DNA of 64,000 bases from CAZGMC01 sp964526565 (lineage in GTDB: Bacteria; Pseudomonadota; Alphaproteobacteria; DSM-16000; Inquilinaceae), in contig CAZGMC010000004.1 of NCBI GenBank assembly GCA_964526565.1, forward strand, positions 1 to 64,000, in the 5' to 3' direction. The notes beneath the pieces were generated by a model, which did not search any database, had not been told where the DNA came from, and saw only the letters and a program-made list of their open reading frames with translations. A program made the translations under genes and the position numbers. Shown here one piece after another: positions 17,620 to 26,176 of this stretch. Numbering within the stretch: the stretch's first letter is position 1; each line of letters begins with the position of its first letter.

Positions 17620-17733
17620 AGCCTGGCCGCAGGTCGCCGGCCCGCCCACCCGAACGATGAGCAGGGCCTTTGGCCTTCCTCCGTTTGGGTGGACACCTTT
17701 GCCAGGCTCCCTGCGGGAGCGGAAAGGTGACCC

Positions 17734-17862
17734 ATGGCAACGACACGACGGTCCTCCACAGCCACGCATTTTCGCATCCACGCCGACCTGGACGCCTGGG
17801 AGGGCGATCAGCGCATCTTCTGCCGCAGCTATGACCGGCTGATCCCGCGCGACTGCGTCTGA
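17734..17862 (+). pseudogene. C-terminal remnant of a CocE/NonD (S15-type) hydrolase
   Basis: A 42-codon frame encodes THFRIHADLDAWEGDQRIF followed by a CRSYDRLIPRDCV end. This closely resembles the last 30 residues of CocE/NonD family hydrolases, which end in an F-x-R-x-W/Y-x-x-x-I-P-R-D motif (recalled, not aligned). A TGA stop lies in frame two codons before the ATG, and nothing upstream resembles the rest of such an enzyme of about 600 residues. It is therefore best read as a decayed fragment. A 6-base perfect hairpin (GCTCCC-TGC-GGGAGC, 17706-17720) precedes it. Confidence 0.45.
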
Positions 17863-17898
17863 TGACGGACCATCCGGAAGGTCGACCGGCTGCCGGCT

Positions 17899-18510
17899 CT
17901 ACGTCCCGCCGCCGGCCGCAAGGGCGGCGTTTGCGCCGGCCAGCTCCGGCACCTCGTGGGCGCGGCCGTGCAGTCGGAGCAGTTCTGCCAGGTCCGGATG
18001 AGTGCGGGTCACCGCCGCCAGATGGTTGCGCAGCGCCGCCTCCAGCGCGCCGCCGCGGCCGAGCAGCAGGTCGGCCATGGCCACCATCCGGCTGTTGGGC
18101 CAGCTGCGCGGGCGGACCATCTGCAGGGCGGAGAATGCCTCTTCCTCGCGCCCGGCATTGTGCTGAGCCATGAGAATGGCCGCCGCCGCCGTGGAGCGCG
18201 ACACGCCGGCATGGCAGTGCACCAGAAGGTGGATGACCGGCTCGTCGACCAGCCGCTCGCCCAGCGCCAGCAGGGTCTCGATGTCGGCAATGCCCGGCGG
18301 GGCGAAACCGTCGATCTGCTGGACCACGTCATCGAAGCGGTAGGTCACCCGGCTGTGCGGGGGATAGTCGGCGAACGCCGCCGGGTCCGGCCAGTCCGGG
18401 TCGAGGATCGACACGACGTGGCTGACGCCCAGCCCGGCGAACGCGGGCAGCTCGCCAAGGCCGCAGATGGACAGACGATAAGGCAGCAGGGGCGAAGTCC
18501 GAGCGATCAT
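17899..18510 (-). CDS. Protein tyrosine phosphatase family protein
   Basis: This 203-residue cytoplasmic phosphatase has the CX5R signature HCHAGVSRSTAAA, with Cys99 as nucleophile and Arg105. An upstream acid, probably in the RFDDVVQ segment, would be the general acid. The fold looks like dual-specificity/tyrosine phosphatases acting on phosphoprotein or small phosphate esters. The ATG at 18510 (MIARTSPLLPY) is chosen because the conserved part starts there; the open frame upstream is low-complexity. It has no clear operon partner. Confidence 0.85.
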   Translation of the reverse strand: MIARTSPLLPYRLSICGLGELPAFAGLGVSHVVSILDPDWPDPAAFADYPPHSRVTYRFDDVVQQIDGFAPPGIADIETLLALGERLVDEPVIHLLVHCHAGVSRSTAAAAILMAQHNAGREEEAFSALQMVRPRSWPNSRMVAMADLLLGRGGALEAALRNHLAAVTRTHPDLAELLRLHGRAHEVPELAGANAALAAGGGT

Positions 18511-18799
18511 GGGCACCAGGATGATTGCGGGAACTGATGGGCCGTAAGGCGGCCGCCGGCGCGGCAGGCGCGCCCTGCCGCCGTGCAGTAGATGGCGTTC
18601 GCCGCCGTCATGACCACCCCCCTGTCGCCTCCGGCCTGCCCGGTTCGACGATCGGCTTGAAAGTGATGCGGCCACCTGCGATCAAGGCTTCATATTGGGC
18701 GCGGACCTTGCGGCGTCTCGATACGGCTGATCTCAGGAAACGCTCAATCCTCACGATTGTCGTCGAACCGGGCCTGCTGGCCACACACGGAAGATCGCC

Positions 18800-21700
18800 A
18801 TGAACGACGCACCGGAAAGGGTCTCCCACGTTGTCGGCATCGGCGCCTCCGCCGGCGGCATTGCCGCCGTTGGTACCTTTTTGGACAACACGCCCGCCGA
18901 CAGCGGCCTGGCCTTCGTCGTCATCATGCATCTCGACCCGTCGCGGGAGAGCCACCTGCGCGACCTGTTCGCGCGGCATACCGAGATGCCGGTGGTCGAT
19001 GCCGAGGATGGCATGCCGGTGCTGGCCAACCGGGTCCACATCCTGCCGCCCAACGCCAAGCTGCGCCTGATCGACAGCCATTTCCGCCTGGAGGCACTGG
19101 ACCAGCCGCGCGCCGAGCGGCGGCCGGTCGACTATTTCTTCACGTCGCTGGCCGGGGAATACGGCGACCACGCCATGTGCGTGATCCTGTCGGGTACCGG
19201 CAGCAATGGCTCGGCCGGCCTGAAGCGGGTCAAGATCGCCGGCGGCCTCGCCGTTGTCCAGGATCCGGGCACAGCCCAGTACAGCGGCATGCCGCACAAT
19301 GCCATCGCCACGGGCGTGGTGGACCTCGTCCTGCCGGCGGACCGGATTCCGCAAGCCCTGGTCCACTATCTCCGTCATCCACACGCCTTGCGGCCGGCCA
19401 GGGAGGATGTCGAGGACCGGGAGGCCGAGCCTGATCGGGACTTCCATTCCATCCTGACGCTGCTGCGGACCCGCACCGGACAGGAGTTCCGCTGCTACAG
19501 GCGCAAGACGCTGCTCAGGCGCATCTGCCGGCGGATGGGCCTGCGCCAGGTGGACGGCCTGGGCCGCTATGCCGCCCTGCTGCGCGAGGACCAGCGCGAG
19601 GTCACCGCTCTGGCCCGCGACCTGCTGATCAACGTCACCAGCTTCTTCCGCGACCCCGAGGCATGGCAGGTCCTTGCCGAACGGGCCATCGATCCGCTCA
19701 TCGCCGAGCATCGCGGCGATGAGTCTCTGCGCATCTGGGTGCCCGGCTGCGCCACCGGCGAGGAGGCCTATTCGCTGGCCATGCTGTTCAGCGAGCGGGC
19801 CGACGCCGCACAGAAACGGACCGAATTCACGATCTTCGCCAGCGATGCCACCGAGGATGCCGTGGCCATCGGCCGCGACGGCGTCTACCCGGCCAGCATG
19901 ATCGAGGAGCTGGAGCCGGAGCGCATCAAGCGGTTCTTCGACCGCGAGGACGACATCTTCCGGGTGCGCAAGGAGTTGCGCGATGCCGTCATCTTTGCCC
20001 CGCAGAACGTGCTGCAGGATCCGCCGTTCTCGCGGCTGGACCTGATCAGTTGCCGCAACCTGTTGATCTATCTGGAGCCCGACGTCCAGCGCAAGGTCAT
20101 CTCGCTGTTCCACTTCGCGCTGCGCCAGGGCGGCTACCTGTTCCTCGGCAATGCCGAGACCGCGGCCGGCCAGGACGACCTGTTCGAGACGCTGTCGAAG
20201 ACGTGGCGCATCTACCGGCGGATGGGGCCGACGCGTCACGAGCTCATCGACTTTCCCATCATCCGGCACGACGGCCGCGACGACCACGACGGCCACGAAC
20301 ACGGGGCGCCGCGTCAATCCGGTCAGCCAATGCCGGAGCCGGCGGCGCTGGGGCGGGCGGCGGACATTGCCCGGCGCGCCCTGCTGGACCGCTATGCGCC
20401 GCCGTCGGTGCTGGTCGACCGCCGCCTCAGGGTTGTCCATTTCTATGGCGCAACGGAACAGTTTCTGCGACAGCCCGGCGGCGAGCCGACCACCGACCTG
20501 ATGGCGCTGCTGCGCGACGGCCCGCAGGCCAGGGTGCGGAGTGCGGCCCAGGATGCGCTGGCCGGCAGCCATCCGGTCACGGTCGAGGCCTGGTACAGGC
20601 ATGACGGCGGCTTCTGTCCAGTCCAGGTGACGGCGGCGCCGCTGCGGCTGCCCGGTGACCTGGATACAGCTCTTCTGATCAGCTTTGCCAAGCCCGCCGG
20701 CGCCGAGGCGCCGCCCGCCGCAGCGCCGCCGACCGAAGGACATCGCGCCACAGAAGAGCAGCTCGAGCAGGAACTGCGCGCAGTCCGCGACGAGCTGCGC
20801 ATGACCATCGAGCAGATGGAGAGCTCGAACGAGGAGCTGAAGGCCTCCAACGAGGAAATCATGTCGATGAACGAGGAGCTCCAGTCGGCCAACGAGGAGC
20901 TGGAGACCTCGAAGGAGGAGCTGCAGTCGCTCAACGAGGAGCTCAACACGGTCAACGCCCAGCTCCAGAACAAGGTGCACGAGCTGGAAGGCCGGACCAA
21001 CGACCTGAACAACCTGCTCAACAGCACCGACATCGCGACGCTGTTCCTGGACCAGGGCATGTGCATCCGCTGGTTCACGCCAGGCATCAAGGACCTGCTC
21101 GACCTGATGCCCTCGGATGTCGGCCGTCCCATCTCACACTTCGCACAGAAGTTCACCGATGGCAGCTTCGAGGATGACGCGGCCGCAGTGCTGCGCACCC
21201 TGGTGCCGCGCAGCGGCGAGGTGGCGAGCGACGACGGCCACTGGTACATCCGGCGGTTCATGCCCTACCGCACCGAGGACAACCGCATTGACGGGGTGGT
21301 CGTCACCTTCACGGACATCACGGAAAGCAAGCAAAGCGAACAGCAGATCGCCCGGGCCAGGGAGTTTGCGGAATCGATCGTCGACACGCTGCACCAGCCG
21401 CTCGTCGTCTTCGACGACAGACTGCGAGTTCTTTCCGCCAATGAGACATTCTACAGAGACTTCCAGGTGTCACGGGATGATACGGAAGGTAAATTTATTT
21501 ACGATCTTGGAAACGGTCAATGGAATATTCCGGATCTGCGCCACGTTCTTGAGGACATCCTGCCGAAGCAGCGGATCGTCAGGAATTTCGAGGTCGAGCA
21601 CGACTTCGACTCCATCGGCCGGCGCGTCATGCTGCTGAATGCCCGCCGGCTCGACCACATGCCGCAGATCCTGATCGCCATCGACGACATCACCGCTCGC

Positions 21701-23032
21701 AAGCAGGCCGAGGAGCGGCTGCACAGGGTTCTGGAGACGGACGCCGTCGGGATCTTGTTTTTCGACGAGTCGGGAACCCTCATCGATGCCAATGACGTGT
21801 TCTATCGCATGACTGGTTATGCGCGCACCGAGGTGGAGGCCCGCGCCCTGACGTGGCGCATGATGACGCCGCCGGAGTGGGTCGAGGCCAGCGAACAGGA
21901 ATTGGCCAGGCTGGCGCTCACGGGCCGCATAGGGCCTTACGAGAAGGAGTATTTCAGAAAGGACGGCTCGCGCCTCTGGATGCTGTTCGCCGGGCGCAGC
22001 CTCGGCGATGGCACCGTTGTCGAATACTGCATCGACGTGACCGACCGGAAGCGCATGGAGGAGGCGCTGCGGGAAAGCGAGGAACGGTACCGGTTCCTGT
22101 TCAATGCGATTGACGAGGGGTTCTGCACCATTGAAATGATCTTTGACGAAAGCGGCCGACCGGTCGATTATCGCTTTCTGAGTGTGAATGAATCATTCGA
22201 GCGCCAGACCGGCCTCAAGGATGCTGTGAACAGGACCATGCGCTCGCTGACGCCAAAACACGAGGAGCACTGGTTCGAGATTTTTGGCCGGATTGCCATG
22301 ACAGGCGAGGCGGAGCGCTTCGAGAAGCCGGCCGCGGAACTTGGTCGTTACTATGAGGTCTATGCCTTCAGGGTCGGCAATACTGAAGAACGGAAGGTCG
22401 GCATCATCTTCAAGGACGCGAGCGAGCGCAAGCGGGCCGAGGAGCGGCAGGCGCTGCTGGTGCGCGAGCTCAACCACCGGGTCAAGAACATGCTCGCCTC
22501 GGTGCAGTCGATCGCCGCGCAGACGTTGCGCCGCAGCGAGTCGCTGGAGGGCTTCGGCAAGGCCTTCTTCGGCCGCATGGAGGCGCTGGCCCACTGCCAC
22601 GACCTGCTGGTCCAGAGCAACTGGCGGGGTGCCAATGTCAGCCGCCTGCTGCGCGAGACCCTGAAGCCGCACTTCCGCGACGGCCACGACCGCATCACCG
22701 ACGACTGCGCCGATTTCACCCTGCCGCCCTCTTCAGCCCTGGTCGTGACCCTGATCCTGCACGAGCTGGCGACGAACGCGGCCAAGTACGGGGCGCTGTC
22801 CACTGCCGACGGCCGCATCGAGGTGGATTGCCGCCGCGTCGACGATTCGGGCGCCCCCAGGATTCACTTTGTCTGGGTCGAGCACGATGGTCCCCAGATC
22901 GCCCCGCCGACCCACAAGGGCTTCGGCCGCACCCTGATCGAGCGCAGCGTGCAATACGAGCTGGATGGCGAGGTGGACCTCGACTTCCGCAGCGAGGGGC
23001 TATGCTGTAAGGTGACCTTTCCCGCGCCGTAG
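18800..23032 (+). CDS. CheB-CheR-PAS-HWE hybrid sensor histidine kinase
   Basis: This 1410-residue cytoplasmic signalling fusion starts with a CheB-like methylesterase (about 1-190), with Ser17 in GIGASAGGI and His44 in MHLDP. The triad Asp position reads Asn136 (GTGSNGSAG), so esterase activity is doubtful. A CheR methyltransferase follows (about 215-480) with the SAM loop VPGCATGEEAYSLAM. A long NEELQSxNEEL coiled coil (650-735) leads to four PAS-like modules (about 737-840, 855-963, 978-1083 and 1093-1210). The end is an HWE/HisKA_2-type kinase with phospho-His1226 in ELNHRVKNM and an N-box in HELATNAAKYGAL. No receptor or Che cluster is nearby; a single receiver follows 45 bases later and is the likely output partner. 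Confidence 0.93.
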   Translation: MNDAPERVSHVVGIGASAGGIAAVGTFLDNTPADSGLAFVVIMHLDPSRESHLRDLFARHTEMPVVDAEDGMPVLANRVHILPPNAKLRLIDSHFRLEALDQPRAERRPVDYFFTSLAGEYGDHAMCVILSGTGSNGSAGLKRVKIAGGLAVVQDPGTAQYSGMPHNAIATGVVDLVLPADRIPQALVHYLRHPHALRPAREDVEDREAEPDRDFHSILTLLRTRTGQEFRCYRRKTLLRRICRRMGLRQVDGLGRYAALLREDQREVTALARDLLINVTSFFRDPEAWQVLAERAIDPLIAEHRGDESLRIWVPGCATGEEAYSLAMLFSERADAAQKRTEFTIFASDATEDAVAIGRDGVYPASMIEELEPERIKRFFDREDDIFRVRKELRDAVIFAPQNVLQDPPFSRLDLISCRNLLIYLEPDVQRKVISLFHFALRQGGYLFLGNAETAAGQDDLFETLSKTWRIYRRMGPTRHELIDFPIIRHDGRDDHDGHEHGAPRQSGQPMPEPAALGRAADIARRALLDRYAPPSVLVDRRLRVVHFYGATEQFLRQPGGEPTTDLMALLRDGPQARVRSAAQDALAGSHPVTVEAWYRHDGGFCPVQVTAAPLRLPGDLDTALLISFAKPAGAEAPPAAAPPTEGHRATEEQLEQELRAVRDELRMTIEQMESSNEELKASNEEIMSMNEELQSANEELETSKEELQSLNEELNTVNAQLQNKVHELEGRTNDLNNLLNSTDIATLFLDQGMCIRWFTPGIKDLLDLMPSDVGRPISHFAQKFTDGSFEDDAAAVLRTLVPRSGEVASDDGHWYIRRFMPYRTEDNRIDGVVVTFTDITESKQSEQQIARAREFAESIVDTLHQPLVVFDDRLRVLSANETFYRDFQVSRDDTEGKFIYDLGNGQWNIPDLRHVLEDILPKQRIVRNFEVEHDFDSIGRRVMLLNARRLDHMPQILIAIDDITARKQAEERLHRVLETDAVGILFFDESGTLIDANDVFYRMTGYARTEVEARALTWRMMTPPEWVEASEQELARLALTGRIGPYEKEYFRKDGSRLWMLFAGRSLGDGTVVEYCIDVTDRKRMEEALRESEERYRFLFNAIDEGFCTIEMIFDESGRPVDYRFLSVNESFERQTGLKDAVNRTMRSLTPKHEEHWFEIFGRIAMTGEAERFEKPAAELGRYYEVYAFRVGNTEERKVGIIFKDASERKRAEERQALLVRELNHRVKNMLASVQSIAAQTLRRSESLEGFGKAFFGRMEALAHCHDLLVQSNWRGANVSRLLRETLKPHFRDGHDRITDDCADFTLPPSSALVVTLILHELATNAAKYGALSTADGRIEVDCRRVDDSGAPRIHFVWVEHDGPQIAPPTHKGFGRTLIERSVQYELDGEVDLDFRSEGLCCKVTFPAP

Positions 23033-23077
23033 AACCGATGCGCCGCGTATGCAGCAACGCAGGAGCTGAGCACCAGC

Positions 23078-23470
23078 ATGCCTATGCATTCAGTAGACGG
23101 ACTGTCCGGCCTGCGAATCCTGCTTGTGGAAGACGAATACCTGTCGGCAATGGCGATCGAGGCGCTCCTGCTCGACCTGGGCTGCGAGATCGTCGGTCCG
23201 GCAGGCTCGGTCGATCAGGCCCTGGAGGCGCTGCGCGAGGCGACCATCGACGGCGTCCTGCTGGATCTCAATCTCCGCGGCGAACGCTCCGATCCGGTGG
23301 CCGCGGCGCTCATGGACCGCGGCATCCCGTTCATCGTGCTGAGCGGCTATGCCTCCGGCTTCCAACGCCTGGACGGCTTCGGCACCATGCCCCAATTGCG
23401 CAAGCCGGTCCCGGCCGCCCCCCTGATCGACGCCATGCAGCAGACCTTCCTGGCCACCGCCACCGACTGA
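23078..23470 (+). CDS. Single-domain response regulator
   Basis: This 130-residue stand-alone receiver has the acidic pair in LLVEDEY (residues 16-21), phospho-accepting Asp63 in LLDLNL, a Ser in VLSGYAS and Lys109 in LRKP. It has no output domain. It lies 45 bases downstream of the HWE kinase and is almost certainly its phosphoacceptor, either as a phosphate shuttle or as a protein-binding output. This arrangement is common for HWE/HisKA_2 kinases in alphaproteobacteria. Confidence 0.92.
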   Translation: MPMHSVDGLSGLRILLVEDEYLSAMAIEALLLDLGCEIVGPAGSVDQALEALREATIDGVLLDLNLRGERSDPVAAALMDRGIPFIVLSGYASGFQRLDGFGTMPQLRKPVPAAPLIDAMQQTFLATATD

Positions 23471-23475
23471 TCCGG

Positions 23476-23492
23476 GGCGGGGCGGCCCCGCC
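23476..23492. terminator. Short GC hairpin between convergent genes
   Basis: GGCGGGG-CGG-CCCCGCC forms a 7-base stem with a 3-base loop. It fills the space between the receiver gene and the purS end. There is no T-tract, so it is only a candidate bidirectional terminator. Confidence 0.3.
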
Positions 23493-23735
23493 TCACGGCC
23501 TCAAATCGATCGCGTAGCTCTCGATGACCGGGTTGGCGAGGAGCTTGCGGCACATCTCCTCCACCCGGGCGCGGGCGGTCTCAATGTCGGTCTCGTCCAG
23601 GTCCAGCTCGATCAGCTTGCCCTGGCGGACGCCGCCGACGCCGTCGAAGCCGAGCTGCACCAGGGCGTGGCCGATGGCCTGGCCCTGGGGGTCGAGCACG
23701 CCGGGCTTCAGGGTGATCTCCACGCGCGCCTTCAT
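23493..23735 (-). CDS. purS: FGAM synthase subunit PurS
   Basis: PurS is the small structural subunit of phosphoribosylformylglycinamidine synthase and bridges PurL and PurQ. The 80-residue protein begins MKARVEITLKPGVLDPQGQA, the standard PurS opening, with a later VRQGKLIELDL. Its ATG overlaps the purC stop (ATGA), so both are translated from one message. purQ and purL, which normally follow, are not here: the next gene downstream is the convergent receiver. Confidence 0.95.
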   Translation of the reverse strand: MKARVEITLKPGVLDPQGQAIGHALVQLGFDGVGGVRQGKLIELDLDETDIETARARVEEMCRKLLANPVIESYAIDLRP

Positions 23736-24505
23736 GATGCCGCCTGTGCGCCTGCGCCCTTGACGACGGTGACCTCGCCCTCCGGCAGGATGCCCAGGCG
23801 CCGGGCGACCTCACGGTAGGCGTGCTCGACATTGCCCAGGTCCTGGCGGAAGCGGTCCTTGTCGAACTTCTCGTTGGTCTGCACGTCCCACAGGCGGCAA
23901 TTGTCGGGGCTGATCTCGTCGGCCAGCACGATGCGCATGTCGCCCTGGTCGTTGTACAGGCGGCCGAACTCCAGCTTGAAGTCGACCAGGCGCAGGCCGA
24001 TGCCCAGGAACAGGCCAGACAGGTAGTCGTTCACGCGCAGCGCCAGCGACATCATGTCGTCCAGGTCCTGCGCCGCCGCCCAGCCGAACGCGGTGATGTG
24101 CTCTTCCGTGATCATCGGGTCGCCCAGCTCGTCGGACTTGTAGTAGTACTCGACGATCGAGCGCGGCAGCGGCGTGCCCTCGGCGATGCCGAAGCGGCGC
24201 GAGAACGAGCCGGCCGCGACGTTGCGGACCACCACCTCGATCGGGATGATCTCGACCTCGTAGACGAGCTGCTCGCGCATGTTCAGCCGGCGCACGAAAT
24301 GCGTCGGGATGCCCATTTCGCCGAGCCGGACCATCAGGTATTCGGAAATGCGGTTGTTCAGCACTCCCTTGCCCGAGATCACGCCCTTCTTCTGGTTGTT
24401 GAAGGCGGTCGCGTCGTCCTTGAAGTACTGGACCAGGGTGCCGGGCTCCGGCCCTTCGAACAGGACCTTGGCCTTGCCCTCGTAGATCCGGCGGCGGCGG
24501 GTCAT
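23732..24505 (-). CDS. purC: SAICAR synthetase
   Basis: PurC condenses CAIR with aspartate using ATP to give SAICAR in purine synthesis. The 257-residue protein has the N-terminal RRRIYEGKAKVLFEGPEPG, FKDDATAFN, VEIIPIEVVVRNVAAGS, and the SPDNCRLWD motif near residue 200. The ATG at 24505 (MTRRRR) gives the normal length; 25 additional upstream codons lack similarity. Translation is coupled to purS through the ATGA overlap. Confidence 0.97.
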   Translation of the reverse strand: MTRRRRIYEGKAKVLFEGPEPGTLVQYFKDDATAFNNQKKGVISGKGVLNNRISEYLMVRLGEMGIPTHFVRRLNMREQLVYEVEIIPIEVVVRNVAAGSFSRRFGIAEGTPLPRSIVEYYYKSDELGDPMITEEHITAFGWAAAQDLDDMMSLALRVNDYLSGLFLGIGLRLVDFKLEFGRLYNDQGDMRIVLADEISPDNCRLWDVQTNEKFDKDRFRQDLGNVEHAYREVARRLGILPEGEVTVVKGAGAQAAS

Positions 24506-24599
24506 GGCGTGCGCCTCTCGCAGAAATGGCGGAGTCGCCGCAGAACCGCGGCGACTCCGCTCATGCCACTGATATAGCAAGATGGCCGGGGCTTCTCAA

Positions 24600-25424
24600 T
24601 CAACTGCGCCCGGCCCCGTCGGCGTCGCCCCCGTCGTTCCCGCCGGCCCCGCCGGCCCCGGCCCCAAGGTCGATGGGCCGGTAGGGCACCGTGCCCGGCC
24701 GGCCGCGGGCGAAGCGCCACGCCGGCCGCGTGCCGAAGCGGCGGACTGCGGGCAGCGCGATCAGGCTGGACGAGACGGTGCCGTAGTCGCTGTCGGTGAC
24801 GACGCACAGCGCGCCGAGCGGCCCGGCGGCCGGCTGATGCTCGCGGCTGGCCATCAGCGCCTCCCAGTCGGCCCACGCATCGATATCGGGATCGGGCGCG
24901 GCCGCCGTGCGGAAGCGCGCCAGCATGGCGGTGCGCGGCGTTGCCGGATCGTTGAGGTCGTCGGCGGCGAGCATGGACAGGCCCGCGGGCAGCGACTCGA
25001 CGGCGATGCCGGGGCGGTCCGGATCGTCGGGGCCGCGATTGGCCACCCAGAAGGCATCGCGGTTGTCGGCGATGACCAGGTTGAACGGCCGGTACGCAGC
25101 CGGGTCCAGGTGGGCCAGGGCCGTCGCCGAGTCGGCCGCGTCGGCATGATCCAGCGCCTCCAGTACCAGTTCGCCGCGGCTGCGCTTGCCTTCGGCCGGG
25201 CCCAGCGTGCCGCGCCGGTTGAGCACGGCGGCGACGACGCCGTCGTCGTTCATGCCCAGCCAGCTGCCGCCGGCGTGCTCGTCGAAGCCGGCGACCACGT
25301 CGGGCCGGTCCTCCCAGTGGCGGGCCGGCGGGCGCCACGGCCGGCTGGCCCGCTCGTCGCGGTTGGCAGCGACCAGCACGGGCCAGTCATGACCGGGGCG
25401 GCGCAACAGGATGATCGTGCACAT
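24600..25424 (-). CDS. NRDE (TANGO2-like) family protein
   Basis: This 274-residue protein begins MCTIILLRRPGHDWPVLVAANRDE, carrying the NRDE motif (residues 20-23) after an N-terminal Cys2 as in Ntn-like hydrolase folds. It goes on with GGSWLGMNDDG and VLNRRGTLGP, the family signatures. The human homologue TANGO2 is linked to haem and lipid handling; bacterial function is unsettled. The C-terminus is a Gly/Asp-rich tail. It lies upstream of purC on the same strand but 94 bases away. Confidence 0.88.
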   Translation of the reverse strand: MCTIILLRRPGHDWPVLVAANRDERASRPWRPPARHWEDRPDVVAGFDEHAGGSWLGMNDDGVVAAVLNRRGTLGPAEGKRSRGELVLEALDHADAADSATALAHLDPAAYRPFNLVIADNRDAFWVANRGPDDPDRPGIAVESLPAGLSMLAADDLNDPATPRTAMLARFRTAAAPDPDIDAWADWEALMASREHQPAAGPLGALCVVTDSDYGTVSSSLIALPAVRRFGTRPAWRFARGRPGTVPYRPIDLGAGAGGAGGNDGGDADGAGRS

Positions 25425-25455
25425 GCGCGTCGGAGCTTGGATCTTCAGGTTCCCT

Positions 25456-25491
25456 TGTGACGTAATGTGTGACGTAATGTGTGACGTAATG
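25456..25491. repeat. 12-base tandem repeat x3
   Basis: The unit TGTGACGTAATG occurs three times without mismatch, between the NRDE gene and the DUF1476 gene. It contains TGACGTAA, a near-palindromic core, so it could bind a regulator, or be simple slippage. Confidence 0.8.
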
Positions 25492-25618
25492 ACCCCATAG
25501 TCTGCCAGGATGGCCCGGTTCTCCCCATATTCAGATATGTTAACGGGTTGTTAACCGTGAAGGGCGGGACCGCCCGTGCCGTCCGCGAAACGACGGGGGA
25601 ATTGCCAGGGAGTGCATC

Positions 25619-25960
25619 ATGACGACCTTCGACAATCGCGAAAAGGCCATGGAGGGGCTGTATGCCCACGATCTGGACCTGCTGTTCCGGGTCAATTGCC
25701 GGCGCGACAGGCTGGTGGCGATGTGGGCTGCTGAACAGATGGGGATGTCCGACGCCGAGGCGAAGGCCTATGTCGACCGGATCGTCTCGATCGACTGCGA
25801 GAAGGCGCACACCGCCGTCCACGATGCGGTTCTCGAAGACCTCCGCAGCAAGGGAGTCGACGTCTCCGACCATCGCCTGCGGACCAAGGTCAACCGGTTG
25901 ACCCGGCGCGCCTGGGAGCAGGTGATGCAGGACGACAGGCTGCCGTCGGCCGCGTTCTGA
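25619..25960 (+). CDS. DUF1476 protein, F1-ATPase inhibitor zeta
   Basis: This 113-residue helical protein matches the alphaproteobacterial zeta subunit that blocks reverse rotation (ATP hydrolysis) of F1Fo-ATP synthase. It starts MTTFDNREKAMEGLYAHD, followed by FRVNCRRDRLVAMWAAEQMG, both typical of the family. The inhibitory part is the extreme N-terminus, which is intact. Its frequent relatives use Glu/Lys at sites where Cys occurs here (FRVNC, IDCEK). It is monocistronic; no atp genes are in the window. Confidence 0.9.
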   Translation: MTTFDNREKAMEGLYAHDLDLLFRVNCRRDRLVAMWAAEQMGMSDAEAKAYVDRIVSIDCEKAHTAVHDAVLEDLRSKGVDVSDHRLRTKVNRLTRRAWEQVMQDDRLPSAAF

Positions 25961-25988
25961 TCCGCCGGCGCAGCGACGGCATGACGGC

Positions 25989-26006
25989 GCGGTATCATGA
26001 TACCGC
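25989..26006. promoter_or_regulatory. Perfect 18-base palindrome
   Basis: GCGGTATCATGATACCGC reads the same on both strands. It lies 28 bases after the DUF1476 stop and 36 bases before the -35 of the rplM promoter. It could be a repressor or activator site for rplM-rpsI, or a tight hairpin. Confidence 0.5.
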
Positions 26007-26042
26007 TTACGTAAGCTTTTGTCCTGCGCGGTGTTTCGCGGA

Positions 26043-26071
26043 TTGACACGTCGGATACGGGCCCGTACATA
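26043..26071 (+). promoter_or_regulatory. Sigma-70-type promoter of rplM-rpsI
   Basis: A perfect -35 hexamer TTGACA (26043-26048), a 17-base spacer and a -10-like TACATA (26066-26071) precede rplM by about 105 bases. The predicted start is near 26078. It is the best housekeeping promoter I see in the window. Confidence 0.7.
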
Positions 26072-26074
26072 ACT

Positions 26075-26113
26075 GGCTCCGCCGCTCGGGAACGAGCGGG
26101 CGGGGCCTTTTTT
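26075..26113 (+). terminator. Hairpin plus T6 at the start of the rplM leader
   Basis: GGCTCCGCCGCTCG pairs with CGAGCGGGCGGGGCC across a GGAA loop, with one bulged G and some G-U pairs, followed by six T residues (26108-26113). It has the form of an intrinsic terminator. It starts at the predicted rplM transcript start, so it is either an attenuator/ribosomal-protein leader or the terminator of the DUF1476 gene read through the promoter. Confidence 0.6.
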
Positions 26114-26176
26114 CGGACAGACCGAGCGTTTCGGCGCGGCCGGACCGGCGACCGGCGGGGCCGCGAGGATGGAGCC

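Noticed and set aside
18608..20980. 790-codon minus-strand frame opposite the CheB-CheR kinase
   Set aside because: Antisense shadow; no recognisable motif, and the plus strand has continuous domain similarity.
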